Shown: piece after piece, positions 1-8,920 of the stretch | How positions within the stretch are numbered: position 1 is the first letter of the stretch | Layout of the letters: each line of letters starts with the position of its first letter | Assembly (NCBI GenBank): GCA_963749715.1 | Contig: CAVVNR010000008.1 | Coordinates: forward strand, 372,001-436,000 | Length of the DNA: 64,000 bases | Reading direction: 5' to 3' | DNA from: Roseiarcus sp963749715 | GTDB lineage: Bacteria; Pseudomonadota; Alphaproteobacteria; Rhizobiales; Beijerinckiaceae | Program-made: the position numbers and the translations under genes | The notes under the pieces: model-generated | What the model was told of the DNA's origin: nothing | What the model saw: the letters and a program-made list of their open reading frames with translations, nothing else | The model's database searches: none

Positions 1-207
1 CAACCCTATTTCATCGCGGTGACCCTGGCCTGTCTCGGCTACGGCTATCTGCAAGTTCGGCGAGCCCGCCGGACAGTCTGTGCGCAGGGCGCGGCGTGCT
101 CCCGACCTTTGTCGGACAGAATCATGACGCTTGCGCTCGTTGCCGCCGCCGTCCTTGTTACGGCCGCGCTCGCCTTCGACTTTCTCGCCCCTACCTTCCT
201 CGACTGA
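1..207 (+). CDS. merT: Mercuric transport protein MerT, C-terminal part (5' end outside window)
   Basis: The frame is open from base 1 to a TGA at 205-207 and reads as the last two thirds of a MerT-like inner-membrane protein. The pattern is a membrane segment (PYFIAVTLACLGYGYL), a loop with the paired cysteines expected of the cytoplasmic MerT loop (VCAQGAAC), and a final hydrophobic helix (LALVAAAVLVTAALAF). MerT passes Hg(II) from periplasmic MerP to cytoplasmic mercuric reductase. A merP-like gene follows 17 bases downstream, which supports the call. The N-terminal Cys-Cys pair would lie outside the window, so activity cannot be judged. A related MerT-family metal transporter remains possible. 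Confidence 0.7.
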   Translation, partial: QPYFIAVTLACLGYGYLQVRRARRTVCAQGAACSRPLSDRIMTLALVAAAVLVTAALAFDFLAPTFLD

Positions 208-224
208 CGACAGGAGACGATCCG

Positions 225-510
225 GTGGCAAAGATTATGTTCGCGCTTCCCTCCGCTCTTGCCTTGCTCGGCGCGCCTGCGGCTTTCGGCGCCGAAAAGA
301 CGGTGACTCTCGCCGTCGAAAACATGACCTGCGTCTCGTGCCCGTACATCGTCAAGGGGAGCCTCGCGGCGGTCCCCGGCGTCAGCAAGGTCGTGATTTC
401 GTTTGCGGACAGGACCGCGACGGTCATCTTACGACGACGCCAGAACGGCTGTGCCGGCGCTCGTCAGCGCGACGACCAATGCGGGCTACCCCTCGACGCC
501 GAAGAGCTGA
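225..510 (+). pseudogene. merP: Periplasmic mercury-binding protein MerP, frameshifted
   Basis: A GTG start at 225 sits 8 bases after AGGAG (212-216), just downstream of merT. The product has a short signal peptide (MFALPSALALLGAPAAFGA) and an HMA domain with the metal-binding motif NMTCVSC. MerP captures Hg(II) in the periplasm and hands it to MerT. The frame breaks near 428-431, where one extra base in the run ATCTTAC shifts reading. In frame +1 the expected MerP tail continues (YDDARTAVPALVSATTNAGY) to TGA at 508-510. With that base removed the protein is about 94 residues, the usual MerP size. The single indel may be a sequencing error. Confidence 0.75.
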
Positions 511-517
511 GGGCGCA

Positions 518-706
518 ATGTTCACGCCGCGGCTGTCCTCGACGCTCACTTGTCCAGTCTGCGGTCGCCAGACGATCGAAACGATGCCCACGGACTCCTG
601 CCGATATTTTTACGAATGCGCGGGCTGCCACACGCTTCTCAAGCCGAGGGCGGGCGATTGTTGCGTATTTTGTTCGTACGGGAATGTGGCGTGTCCCTCG
701 ATTTAG
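518..706 (+). CDS. Small GDCCVFCSYG-motif protein of mercury operons
   Basis: This 62-residue protein starts 8 bases after the merP stop. It carries two CxxC pairs (CPVC and CAGC) typical of a zinc ribbon, then a second cysteine cluster GDCCVFCSYGNVACP. As I recall it, the GDCCVxCSYG signature belongs to a short conserved protein that often sits at the end of alphaproteobacterial mer operons. Its role is unknown; the six or more cysteines suggest metal binding. Length and position fit a complete gene. The open frame extends further upstream, but the ATG at 518 is the sensible start because it follows merP directly. Confidence 0.65.
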   Translation: MFTPRLSSTLTCPVCGRQTIETMPTDSCRYFYECAGCHTLLKPRAGDCCVFCSYGNVACPSI

Positions 707-780
707 GAAGCTCGCGCGCGAGGTTTGCAGGCCGACTGCTGCTCGTAGCGCGCAGGCGCACTTGACGTCGCCCGATCGCA

Positions 781-2033
781 TCAAGCCGCCGCGCCCAAGT
801 CCAGCGCGAAGATCTCCTTCGCCTCTCTTGACGCCGCGCAGCGCGTGGCGGCCGAGGGGGACGAGGCGGTCGTCGTCGCCGGCGACCCCGGCGACAAATT
901 CGGCCGAGACGAGAACCGCGCGCCCGAGCGGCTCGCACAAGGCCTCGATTCGCGCGACCTCGTTGACGGCAGGGCCGATGACGGTGAAGTCCAGCCGGTC
1001 GGTCGCGCCGACATTGCCGTAGAGCACTTCGCCGAGATGGAGGGCGAGATCGACCGATGCGACCGGAACCCCGGCCGCCGCGCGCGCCGTTGTTCAGTTC
1101 GTCGATGTTGCGCATCGCCTCGATCGCGGCGTCGAGCGCGCGCCGGCAGGCTTCCGCCCGGTCCGCTTCTTCGAAGGAGAAGGTGGCGAGCATGCCGTCG
1201 CCGATGAATTTGAGCACCTGGCCGCCGCGCGGGCGGAGCGAAGCGGTCAAAATCTCGAAGACATCGTTGAGCAGGTCCACGATGACGCGGCCCGGCGCGG
1301 CGTCGCTGATCGGCGTGAAGCCGCGGATGTCGGCGTACCAGATCACGGCGCGCAGGGTATCGACCGACCCGCGCATGATCGAGCCGGCATGGACCCGCCG
1401 TCCGGCGTCCTCGCCGAGATAGGTCCCAAGCAATCCCGAGGCGATGACGTGAGCCGGCATGCGACTTCATCGCCAGCGAAAGCGCGGGCAAGGTCGCCTG
1501 CATGAGCCTCGTATCGTCGTCGCGAAGCCGCCTCGCCGGTCGGTGGCGAACGAATAGACGATGCCGGATCCCCTGCGACCGGTCGCGTCGCCTCGCCATA
1601 GACGAAGAGATGGGCCGCATAGTCGGTCGCGCCGTGGGCGAAGAACTGTTCCAGAACCGGGAAATCGCGCTGATCCGGTCCGGATTCCAGGCGCCGGCGC
1701 ATCGTCGGGTTGGGCTCTTCCCCGTCACCGGCCCGCCGGATCAGATGATTGAGCGGGCTCGCTCAGCCAATCCGCCTCTTCGAAGACTGCCGTGGGCGTA
1801 TTGCTCGGGCGCGATGGCGTTGAGGTCGCGCCGCCAGGTGTAGCCGTAACCGCTCCATTGCGGATGCAGCGTTTCCATCGCCACGTGCGCCCGCCACAGC
1901 TGCGTTCCGTCGATGACCAGCCGCTGGCAATAGCCGTCGAACAGATCGTAGGCGGTCGGCGCCGCGCAGCCCCTCGCGCACCGCCCAGATGTGGCGTCTC
2001 GATGATGCGATGGCCGAGCGCATCGTCGAACGT
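781..2033 (-). pseudogene. Class III adenylate/guanylate cyclase, multiply frameshifted
   Basis: Pieces in three frames join into a soluble nucleotide cyclase of about 410 residues. The N-terminal part (about 1763-2030) reads YDLFDGYCQRLVIDGTQLWR and METLHPQW, the regulatory region seen in this alphaproteobacterial subfamily. The catalytic domain (about 1000-1400) has the metal-binding aspartate in WYADIRGFT, the second in KFIGDGMLATF, and the purine/transition-state region GATDRLDFTVIGPAVNEVAR. The ending LDLGAAA and its stop lie at 781. At least four frame changes are needed (near 810, 1060, 1450 and 1720). It would make cAMP or cGMP in the cytoplasm. It is convergent with the mer fragment and shows no operon partner. 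Confidence 0.7.
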
Positions 2034-2136
2034 CGCTAAGCTGGAGCCGGGAGATCGCTTCCGCGGTGTCGCCGCGGGGCGTGGCGAGTTTTTCGTTCCT
2101 GGCGCTCGGGCAAGCGGGCTGGCGGCGGCGCCCCGC

Positions 2137-3328
2137 TCAAGGCTTCGGCTCGAACTTCGGCACGACGAAAACTTCGCCCGGGATAGATGAGGTTGGGATT
2201 ATGGATCTCCCACTTGTTCGCCTCGACGATCACCGGGTAGCGCGTCGGGTCGCGGTAGTAAGTTCTGGCTGAGCGCCCACAAGGTGTGGCCGCTGACGAC
2301 CCGCTTGCGTCTGGACCGAATCGATGACCGGATCGGCTGTCGAGGTCGCCGTGCCTGCTGACTGGCGCCCACCGACGCCGCGGCCAGCGTCTCGGCGCCG
2401 GCGGACGCGGGCGCGCTCGGCGAAACGGGCGCCGGCGCCTCGGGATAGGCGAATGGCGTGCCCGCGCTGGCGACGACGGTCGAGCCGCCGGTGATCACGT
2501 CAGCTCGCATGAGATAGTCGCCCGGCGTCATTCCGCTCCTGATGGTCAGCGACCAGCGGCCCTCCGACTGCGTCCTGGCGTCGGCGACCGGGGCCTGATT
2601 GAGATAGAGACGGACGGTCGCATTCGGCTCGGCCGAGCCTTTGGCGAAAAGCCCGCCCGCGGCGTCGGCCTCGACCGTCTGGATGGCGACGCGGGCGCCG
2701 GGCGAGGCGGGGGGCGCGGCGATGGTCCGCATCGCCTTCGCAGCCGGCGCGGGAGCCGCGGCGGCCGCTGGCGCTGGCGACGCGGCGGCCGCTTCGGCCT
2801 CGATCGCGGGGGCCGCGGCGGCGGTCTTCGTCTCCTGCGCGGGGACCGAGACCGCCACAACATTGGACGTTTCCCGCCCCGCCTCGCCCGCGCCTACCGA
2901 CAACGACAGGTTGTGGTCGCCCGGGGCGAAGGCCGGCGGGATGATGACAAACTGGCCCGAGCCGTCGGCCGTCGCCTCGGCGACCGTCTTGCCGGCGTCG
3001 CGCAGCTCGACCTTGGCGTTCGGCGCCGCGCGGCCGGCGATCACCGCTTCGCCGGTGGGCTCGACGCTCACGACGTCGAAGGCCGGCTTGGAGGTCGAGG
3101 CTGCGGCCGCGCTCTCGGGCTGGGCGGCCGGCTCGGCGGCGGGCGGCGGAGCTGCGGGAGCGCTCGGCGCCTGGGCTCGAGGGCTTTGGCCTCGACCGGC
3201 GCGGCGGGAGGGGGCGGCCGGAGGAACCCTGGACGCGTCCAGAAGAGCGCGCCCGCCACCGCGCCAGCGGCCACAACAGCCGACGCAGCAGCCCCTCCGA
3301 CCCAGACCAGCGTATCTCGCGACGGCAT
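2137..3328 (-). pseudogene. LysM-domain envelope protein with Ig-like repeats, frameshifted
   Basis: The start at 3328 gives MPSRDTLVWVGGAAASAVV, one N-terminal membrane helix, then a Pro/Ala-rich linker. Two Ig-like modules follow (GRAAPNAKVELRDAGKTVAE and KGSAEPNATVRLYLNQAPVA), separated by an Ala-rich spacer. The C-terminus is a LysM motif in which residues such as VVSGHTLWALSQN and ANKWEIHNPNLIYPG are recognisable, ending EVFVVPKFEPKP with a stop at 2137. LysM binds peptidoglycan, so an inner-membrane-anchored periplasmic protein is likely. Three frame changes are needed (near 3175, 2260 and 2180; the last is an extra G in CCCGGGC). The order helix, Ig-like modules, LysM is common in Hyphomicrobiales, and the function is unproven. 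Confidence 0.65.
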
Positions 3329-3387
3329 GCTCGCTCGCTTTCGCGCTGGCTTATACCGCGAAAGCGACCGTCGCGACAAATGTCCGT

Positions 3388-3596
3388 CATCCTTCCGTCA
3401 CGTCGGGCGCCCGCATATCCGCGGCGATTCCCGCTCGCGCCAGACCGATCCGCGTCTCCTCCATCGCGATGTCGCGGCTGACCGAGGCCTCGGCGCGGCG
3501 GTCAGTTTGCGGCGCCTTGGCCAACGCACGGAGCGCAAGGTCCGCGCCCCTTGCCCCGCAGCCTGAGGTCGCCGAGCGACCGCCTTCTTCAATCCC
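3388..3596 (-). other. Open minus-strand stretch without recognisable start
   Basis: Between the amidohydrolase stop and the LysM gene start, one minus-strand frame stays open to a TGA at 3388. It has protein-like composition (ALRALAKAPQTDRRAEASVS, then MEETRIGLARAGIA) but no convincing start or ribosome binding site. It could be a frameshifted small gene or chance. I do not recognise a family. Confidence 0.2.
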
Positions 3597-4961
3597 TCAC
3601 GCCCGAAACAGGTCGCGCTCGATGCCCGCCGCGGCGAAAACATAGTCGCGGCTCGCCTCCAGTTCGGCCCTGAGCTTTGGGATGTCGTAGCCGACCATCC
3701 CGCCGCGCCATTTCTTGATTCGGCCGGCGCACAGCACTGTCGACACGTTCGAGCGCTCCATCAGCGTGACCACCGCGCCCGGCGCGTGATTGAGCGGCGT
3801 GACGTTGAGCGCTGTCGCGTCGAGGATGATGATGTCGGCGTCCTTGCCCGGGGTCAGCGAGCCGGTCTTGGATTCGATCTTGAGACCTTTGGCTCCGCCC
3901 ATGGTGGCGAGGGCGAGCGCGTCCCAAACCGACATGAGCTTCGGGTACTCCTTGCCCTGCAACGCGAGTTCGTTGGCGAACATCCGCTGCAGGGTCATCA
4001 CGCTGCGCATCTGGGTGAACATGTCGGCGGTCATGGTGCACTCGACATCGGTCGAAAGCGACAGGCTCACCCCGAGGTCGAGCGCCTTCTGGATCGGCGG
4101 CGTTCCGTGCCGCATCTGCATCTCGATCGGCACTGCAAACGTGACATGCGCGCCGGCGTCGGCCGCCGCCTTCCAGCCGATCTCGCTCATGCCGGTCATA
4201 TGGATGAAGAAACAATCCGGGCCGAATTTGCCGGCCTTCGCCAGTTCGTCGAAGGTCGGCTGCATGCCGAACGTGCCGACCACATGGAGCGCGATCGGCA
4301 ACCCCAATTCGCGGCCGACTTTCCACGCCTCCTCATAGCCCGGCAAGTAGATCTCGCCGCCCATGAACATGCTGAGCAATTGATCGGACGACGCAAAGTG
4401 CTGCTCGCGAATGCGCTTGGCGTCGCCGGGATATTTCGCCTTCTCGCCCCAGCCCTCGAAATAGCCGAACACCGCGCGCCGGCCGGCCGCGCGGAGTCCC
4501 TCGATCGCCGCGTCGGAATGTTCGGGCGAATGATGGATCTGGCTGATGTCCATGACCGCAGTCACGCCGGCGTCGATCTGCGCGACGCCGGCGAAAACCT
4601 CGTTGATGTAGACGTCCTGCGGGCGATAACCCATCGAGAGCTTCTGCAGGATGAACTCATAGTAGTTGTGCTTGCTCTCCGGCCGCCCATCGTTGATGAG
4701 AATGCCGTCGGCGAGAAAGCTGCGCAGCGCCGTCTCGAACTGATGGCTGTGCGCATCGATGAAGCCGGGCATGACGATATGCCCCGACGCGTCGATCACC
4801 GCGGCGTCGGGCGCATCAATCCTGGCGGCGACCTCGGCGATTTTCGATCCGTCGATGAGCACATCGCCGACCGCGTGATTGCCGACGCGCTGGTCGATCG
4901 ACAAGACCGTCCCGCCCTTGATCAGCGCGCGCCGCCCCTTGGCGCCGACGCCCTCGGGCAT
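3597..4961 (-). CDS. Amidohydrolase family protein (cytosine deaminase / ATZ-TRZ type)
   Basis: This intact 454-residue protein belongs to the metal-dependent amidohydrolase superfamily. An N-terminal beta-sandwich segment (IKGGTVLSIDQRVG) precedes the TIM barrel. The first metal ligands are in PGFIDAHSHQFE (about residues 65-76), a barrel histidine is in IALHVVGTF, another in FFIHMTGMS, and the catalytic aspartate is probably in SLSTDVECT. The C-terminal GSLTPGKDADIIILD closes the sandwich. Members hydrolyse amide, amidine or aminopyrimidine bonds in the cytoplasm, and the substrate cannot be deduced here. It stands alone with no pathway partners nearby. The first ligand pair reads HSH rather than the usual HxH pattern TH/GH, within family variation. 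The start ATG at 4961 gives the expected length. Confidence 0.8.
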   Translation of the reverse strand: MPEGVGAKGRRALIKGGTVLSIDQRVGNHAVGDVLIDGSKIAEVAARIDAPDAAVIDASGHIVMPGFIDAHSHQFETALRSFLADGILINDGRPESKHNYYEFILQKLSMGYRPQDVYINEVFAGVAQIDAGVTAVMDISQIHHSPEHSDAAIEGLRAAGRRAVFGYFEGWGEKAKYPGDAKRIREQHFASSDQLLSMFMGGEIYLPGYEEAWKVGRELGLPIALHVVGTFGMQPTFDELAKAGKFGPDCFFIHMTGMSEIGWKAAADAGAHVTFAVPIEMQMRHGTPPIQKALDLGVSLSLSTDVECTMTADMFTQMRSVMTLQRMFANELALQGKEYPKLMSVWDALALATMGGAKGLKIESKTGSLTPGKDADIIILDATALNVTPLNHAPGAVVTLMERSNVSTVLCAGRIKKWRGGMVGYDIPKLRAELEASRDYVFAAAGIERDLFRA

Positions 4962-5202
4962 CGCGGACGCCGCGGCGGCCGCGGGCGCGCTTCAAGATTG
5001 GTCGGGCGCGGCCTGCCGCGAGCCCGGCTGGACTGGGAATGCGGCGAGGTGAGGGTTGCGCCTGCGCCCGAATTGCGACGCGGCGACCTCACACATCTGG
5101 CACAAGCGTCCCTCCCAGATCCCCCATTCGCCTCGCCGCTTGAGCCGGCGGTTTTGGCGAAAACTTACGGAGGCAGGCTTGGGACGTCAATTCCGGGGGT
5201 TT

Positions 5203-5360
5203 CGCCTACTGCGCGCGCCCTCCGAACCCCGAACCGCACCGCTTCTTCCGCCGCGCGGAACAAGGCGCGCGCGTTTGTGACGCACTCGTTCTGCTCCGCG
5301 GCCGGGAAGGAATCATCAGACGATACCGGTGCCGAAATAGCCGACCACCAACCCACGGCA
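5203..5360 (-). pseudogene. Diverged fragment of the trpE 3' end
   Basis: On the minus strand this segment encodes SFPAAEQNECVTNARALFRA followed by AEEAVRF. It nearly matches the C-terminus of the real trpE product (SSPAAEQKECVDKARALFRA, AEEAVRF) encoded at about 7400-7500. At DNA level bases 5203-5334 align with about 7388-7519 at roughly 80 percent identity by eye. The next bases (GCCGAAATAGCCGA) match position about 7596, so relative to trpE about 77 bases are missing between two GGCGCCG-like repeats. The copy is in the same orientation as trpE and marks the far edge of the AT-rich island. It is either an insertion-derived duplication or the remnant of a trpE paralogue. Confidence 0.7.
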
Positions 5361-5460
5361 AAAAAATTCGGGTTTTACACGTGAACATGCGCGCTACCGA
5401 ACAATCAAGAATTCCATCGGTCCGTTAGCCCTCTTGGCTTACTTAACCATAATTTGGGTT

Positions 5461-7127
5461 TCATTTAAGCGGGTTAGAACAAGATACCTGGTAAATCGCA
5501 TATCCACACCTATTACCACCGCGCATGGAAACCTGGGTAACCGAATGCGTTTGACACTTAGACGCTGCAAACTGCTCAACATTTCCACCGCAATAGAGGA
5601 ATTCGGCGTTGCTCGGGCATTGTGACTCAAATTCTCCATAACATATCTGAAATGTTGTTAGCTTAACTTCAGGAGTTATTTCGCTAATCCTATGACCAGC
5701 ATCGCTGTTAAGCTTATTTATTTCTGAGGTAAGTTCATCTATGCGAGCGTTAAGCCCTCGCTGCATATTTAGCGACTCGTTAGACAGTTGCCGCGGCCAC
5801 CGCCGCTACAACGTTTTTCTCTCGGATTGAGTTGTTATAATAAACTCTCGCCCCGAACGTAATCAAGCCGATAAGAAATAGTCCGTAGCGTAGGGTTGCC
5901 CACGTGGTCAAATCCGTCCACGACCAGAGCCGCCAATTACGTATTTGACCCTCCCGCAACTCGATTTTAGTTTCATCTTTTCCAAAAATATCTAATGGGC
6001 TTAAAGGAGCCCAACAAGTCGTAAATGCGTTTTGATCAATTATACCAGCTTCACCGAGTTCTGTTTCGCGCTACATAGTAACCATGAGCTATTAGCGAGC
6101 TAATTTCTAGCTCACTAAACTAATCAAGGTCCGTCCGTAGCTTGGCTACCATCGTCTGCTGCTCGGGGGTAAGTATCGAGTTCTTAATAAAGTCCTTTAT
6201 GCCGGCGTGAATAACTTTCTTAGTCATGCTAATATCATGCGTATAAAATTGAAGCGCGCTTACACGGCCCAATTGAGATATTATTTGCTCTGATATTTCT
6301 CTCAACAATGAAGTTATAGTCTTTATCCGTAGTCAGAGTCAAAATATCCTTCTGCGTCACTTATGAACAATAAATCAAAATCATCAGTAAATTCTTTGAC
6401 AGACATAATATTGTCGATCGCTAGATTATCGTACACTCCTCCGTCCGTCAGCTTATGTGGCTTTGGAAACAAAGTTTCGGAGCAAAAGAACGTCTCCGCT
6501 GAGACCTCACGGGACGGAACAAAGGAGGAAACGATGAAGACGCGGCCACAGCCAGACTGATTGCCGTTCCTTGAAGGTACCCGCGTCTTCTCCGTTCGTC
6601 TGACCATCTAAAACCGGTGAATTGAACCAATACGCTTCGCCACTGCTCAGGCTTGTGCAACCTATCAATACCTTCGGAGGACCTCGGAGATCTTTAAGGG
6701 CCGCGCTGCCGTATAGGCGCTGATAGTTCTTGCGTAGTAAGTTAGGTAACGACCACTTCGATGACCGGGGGAGAAGACGAGGTATGAGGAGCAGCCATCC
6801 CAATATGTACTGTCTGATAATACGCCCACGTACATCCGACCGAGTGAACGTAATTACGTCAGCGGAGATTTTTGAAAAGCTTTCCCCACTGTCAGTATAT
6901 TTGTCCCAATGAAGAATTAGGTGACTGGCTAAGACGCTGCCACCGGAAACCGCGCTGACTATAGATACAGACGGAAGCAATTTCGCTTCAAACAACAACC
7001 TCACCACACCCAGATAGAACAGTGTTGCCCGAAACCCCCCTCCGGACAATGCGAGCGCAATGCGGCTAGTAGTGCTATCGGTCAACCGGTTTGCCCCGAG
7101 GGGATAGCTGAGTCCAAACACTATCAC
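5461..7127 (-). pseudogene. Patatin-like phospholipase with C-terminal membrane and Cys-rich region, decayed
   Basis: A GTG start at 7127 opens a patatin domain. The oxyanion motif is SGGGFRATL, the nucleophile region is SAVSGGSVLASHL, and the catalytic Asp region is LTDGGVYDN (about 6440). After frame changes near 6540, 6320 and 6290 the chain runs on (TMVAKLRTDLD) to an in-frame TAG at about 6120, then FSELEISSLIAHGYYVARN. After one more shift it continues to a membrane helix (TLRYGLFLIGLITFGARVYY), a predicted coiled coil (NARIDELTSEINKLNSD) and a C-terminal region with four cysteines ending at 5461. The composite is about 550 residues. Patatins are acyl hydrolases acting on membrane lipids. 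Base composition is clearly more AT-rich than in neighbours, suggesting transfer. The nonsense codon and frame changes argue for real decay. Confidence 0.7.
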
Positions 7128-7390
7128 CCTGACAAGAAAAGGGTAAGTGGAAATTCATCGCTAACCCACGTACGTCGGACCAGCGATGTTTCGAGGGCAT
7201 TGATGCGACGCTGCGGGCCTCCCAGTCCCGGCGCCTCGGCAACATCGCCAACGCGGTCCTCTGGCCACAACTGTCCTTCCAGCGTCAATGTTTAGGAAGA
7301 AATTTCGCCGCTATCCGGCCGGCAAGAGTCCAGACACGAGCCGCCCCGGCCGTTTAAGCCTAAGACCCGACGGAGCAAAGGGTGGGCCGC

Positions 7391-8914
7391 CTACTGTCCG
7401 CGCTTCCCCCTGACCGCGAACCGCACCGCTTCCTCGGCCGCGCGGAACAGGGCGCGCGCCTTGTCGACGCATTCCTTCTGCTCGGCGGCGGGAGAGGAAT
7501 CGTAGACGATGCCGGCGCCGGCCTGGACATGCATCAGCCCGTCCTTCACCACCGAGGCGCGCAGCACGATGCAGGTGTCCATCTCGCCGCCGGCGCCGAA
7601 ATAGCCGATGCAGCCGGCGTAGATGCCGCGCTTGTCCTTCTCGAGTTCGTCGATGATCTGCATCGCCCGGACTTTCGGCGCGCCGGAGACGGTGCCGGCG
7701 GGAAAGCCGGCCGCGAGCGCGGTCACCGCGTCGACGCCGTCGCGCAATTCGCCCTCGACGTTGGAGACAATGTGCATGACGTGGCTATAGCGCTCGATGA
7801 AGAAGCTGTCGGTCACTTTGACCGTGCCGATCTTGGCGACGCGGCCGACGTCGTTGCGGCCGAGGTCGAGCAGCATCAGGTGCTCGGCGCGCTCCTTCGG
7901 GTCGGCAGGAGTTCAGCGGCCAGCGCCTCGTCCTCGGTCGGGCTTTTTCCCCGCGGCCGCGTGCCGGCGATCGGGCGGATGACGACCTTGCCTTCGCGCA
8001 CCCGGACCAGGATCTCCGGGCTCGAGCAGACGATCTGGAAGCCGCCGAAGTCGAGGAAGCAGAGGTAGGGCGACGGATTGACCCGTCGCAGCGCCCGGTA
8101 GAGCGCGAAGGCCGGCAGGTCGAAGCGGCTCGTGAAGCGCTGCGACAGCACGATCTGGAATGCGTCGCCGGCGGCGATATAGTCCTTCGCCTTGGCGACC
8201 ATCGCCTTGTAGTCGGTCTCGGTGGTGTTGGAGACGCGCTTCGCCCGCCCGAACCAGCGGATCGACGACCGCGCCCGCGGCGTGGTCGAGCGGCGCCTCG
8301 AGCGCGTCGACCACCGCGTCGAGCCGCGCCATCGCGCTCTCGTAAGCCGCGCGCGCCGAGACGCCCTGCGCCGGGCGCACCGGCGTCACGATCGCCATTT
8401 CGTCGCGCGCGCCGTCGAACACGACCATGACGGTCGGGCGGATGAGCAGCGCGTCCGGCACGCCGATCGGGTCGGGCTTGGCCGGCGCCAGGCGCTCCAT
8501 CCGCCTCACCATGTCGTAGCCGAGATAGCCGAACACGCCCGCCGACATCGGCGGCAGGCCGGGCGGCATGGCGATGCGCAATTCGGCGAGCAGCGACCTC
8601 AGGGCGTCGAGCGGATCGCCGGGGCAGGGGACAAACGCGTCGCGATCGGTGAGCGCCGGCGATTGATCTCGGCGTGCTCGCCCGGTCGAGCGGAAGATGA
8701 GATCGGGATCGAGGCCGATCATCGAATAGCGGCCGCGCTGCGCCCCGCCCTCGACCGATTCGAGCAGGAACATGTTGCCCGCGCGGCCGCGCGCGAGCTT
8801 GAGATAGGCCGAGACGGGAGTCTCGAGATCGGCGACCAGCGTCGTCACCGCGACCTCGGCCTCGCCGGCGACATAGGCGCGCGCGAACGCTTCGTAGTCG
8901 GGCAGGGTGGTCAT
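7391..8914 (-). pseudogene. trpE: Anthranilate synthase component I, frameshifted
   Basis: TrpE converts chorismate and glutamine-derived ammonia to anthranilate, the first committed step to tryptophan. The N-terminal domain starts MTTLPDYEAFARAY at 8914 and carries the feedback-site region LLESVEGGAQRGRYSMIG. The chorismate-binding domain shows FQIVLSQRF, PSPYLCFLDFG, CSSPEILVRV, PIAGTRPRGKSP, ERYSHVMHIVSNVEG, FPAGTVSGAPKVRAM and GYFGAGGEMDTCI. The end at 7391 gives about 507 residues, normal for the family. Frame changes are needed near 8240 and 7900, with a compensated pair near 8660. The gene starts 6 bases after ppiD, so they are probably cotranscribed. trpG, which often follows in related genomes, is absent; an AT-rich island lies there instead. 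Confidence 0.85.
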
Positions 8915-8920
8915 CGGCTT

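Noticed and set aside
3786..5384. 532-codon plus-strand frame
   Set aside because: Antisense of the intact amidohydrolase; typical high-GC shadow composition.
5461..7127. CBASS operon with a CapV-type patatin effector
   Set aside because: No CD-NTase, E1/E2/JAB or other sensor gene in or near the island.
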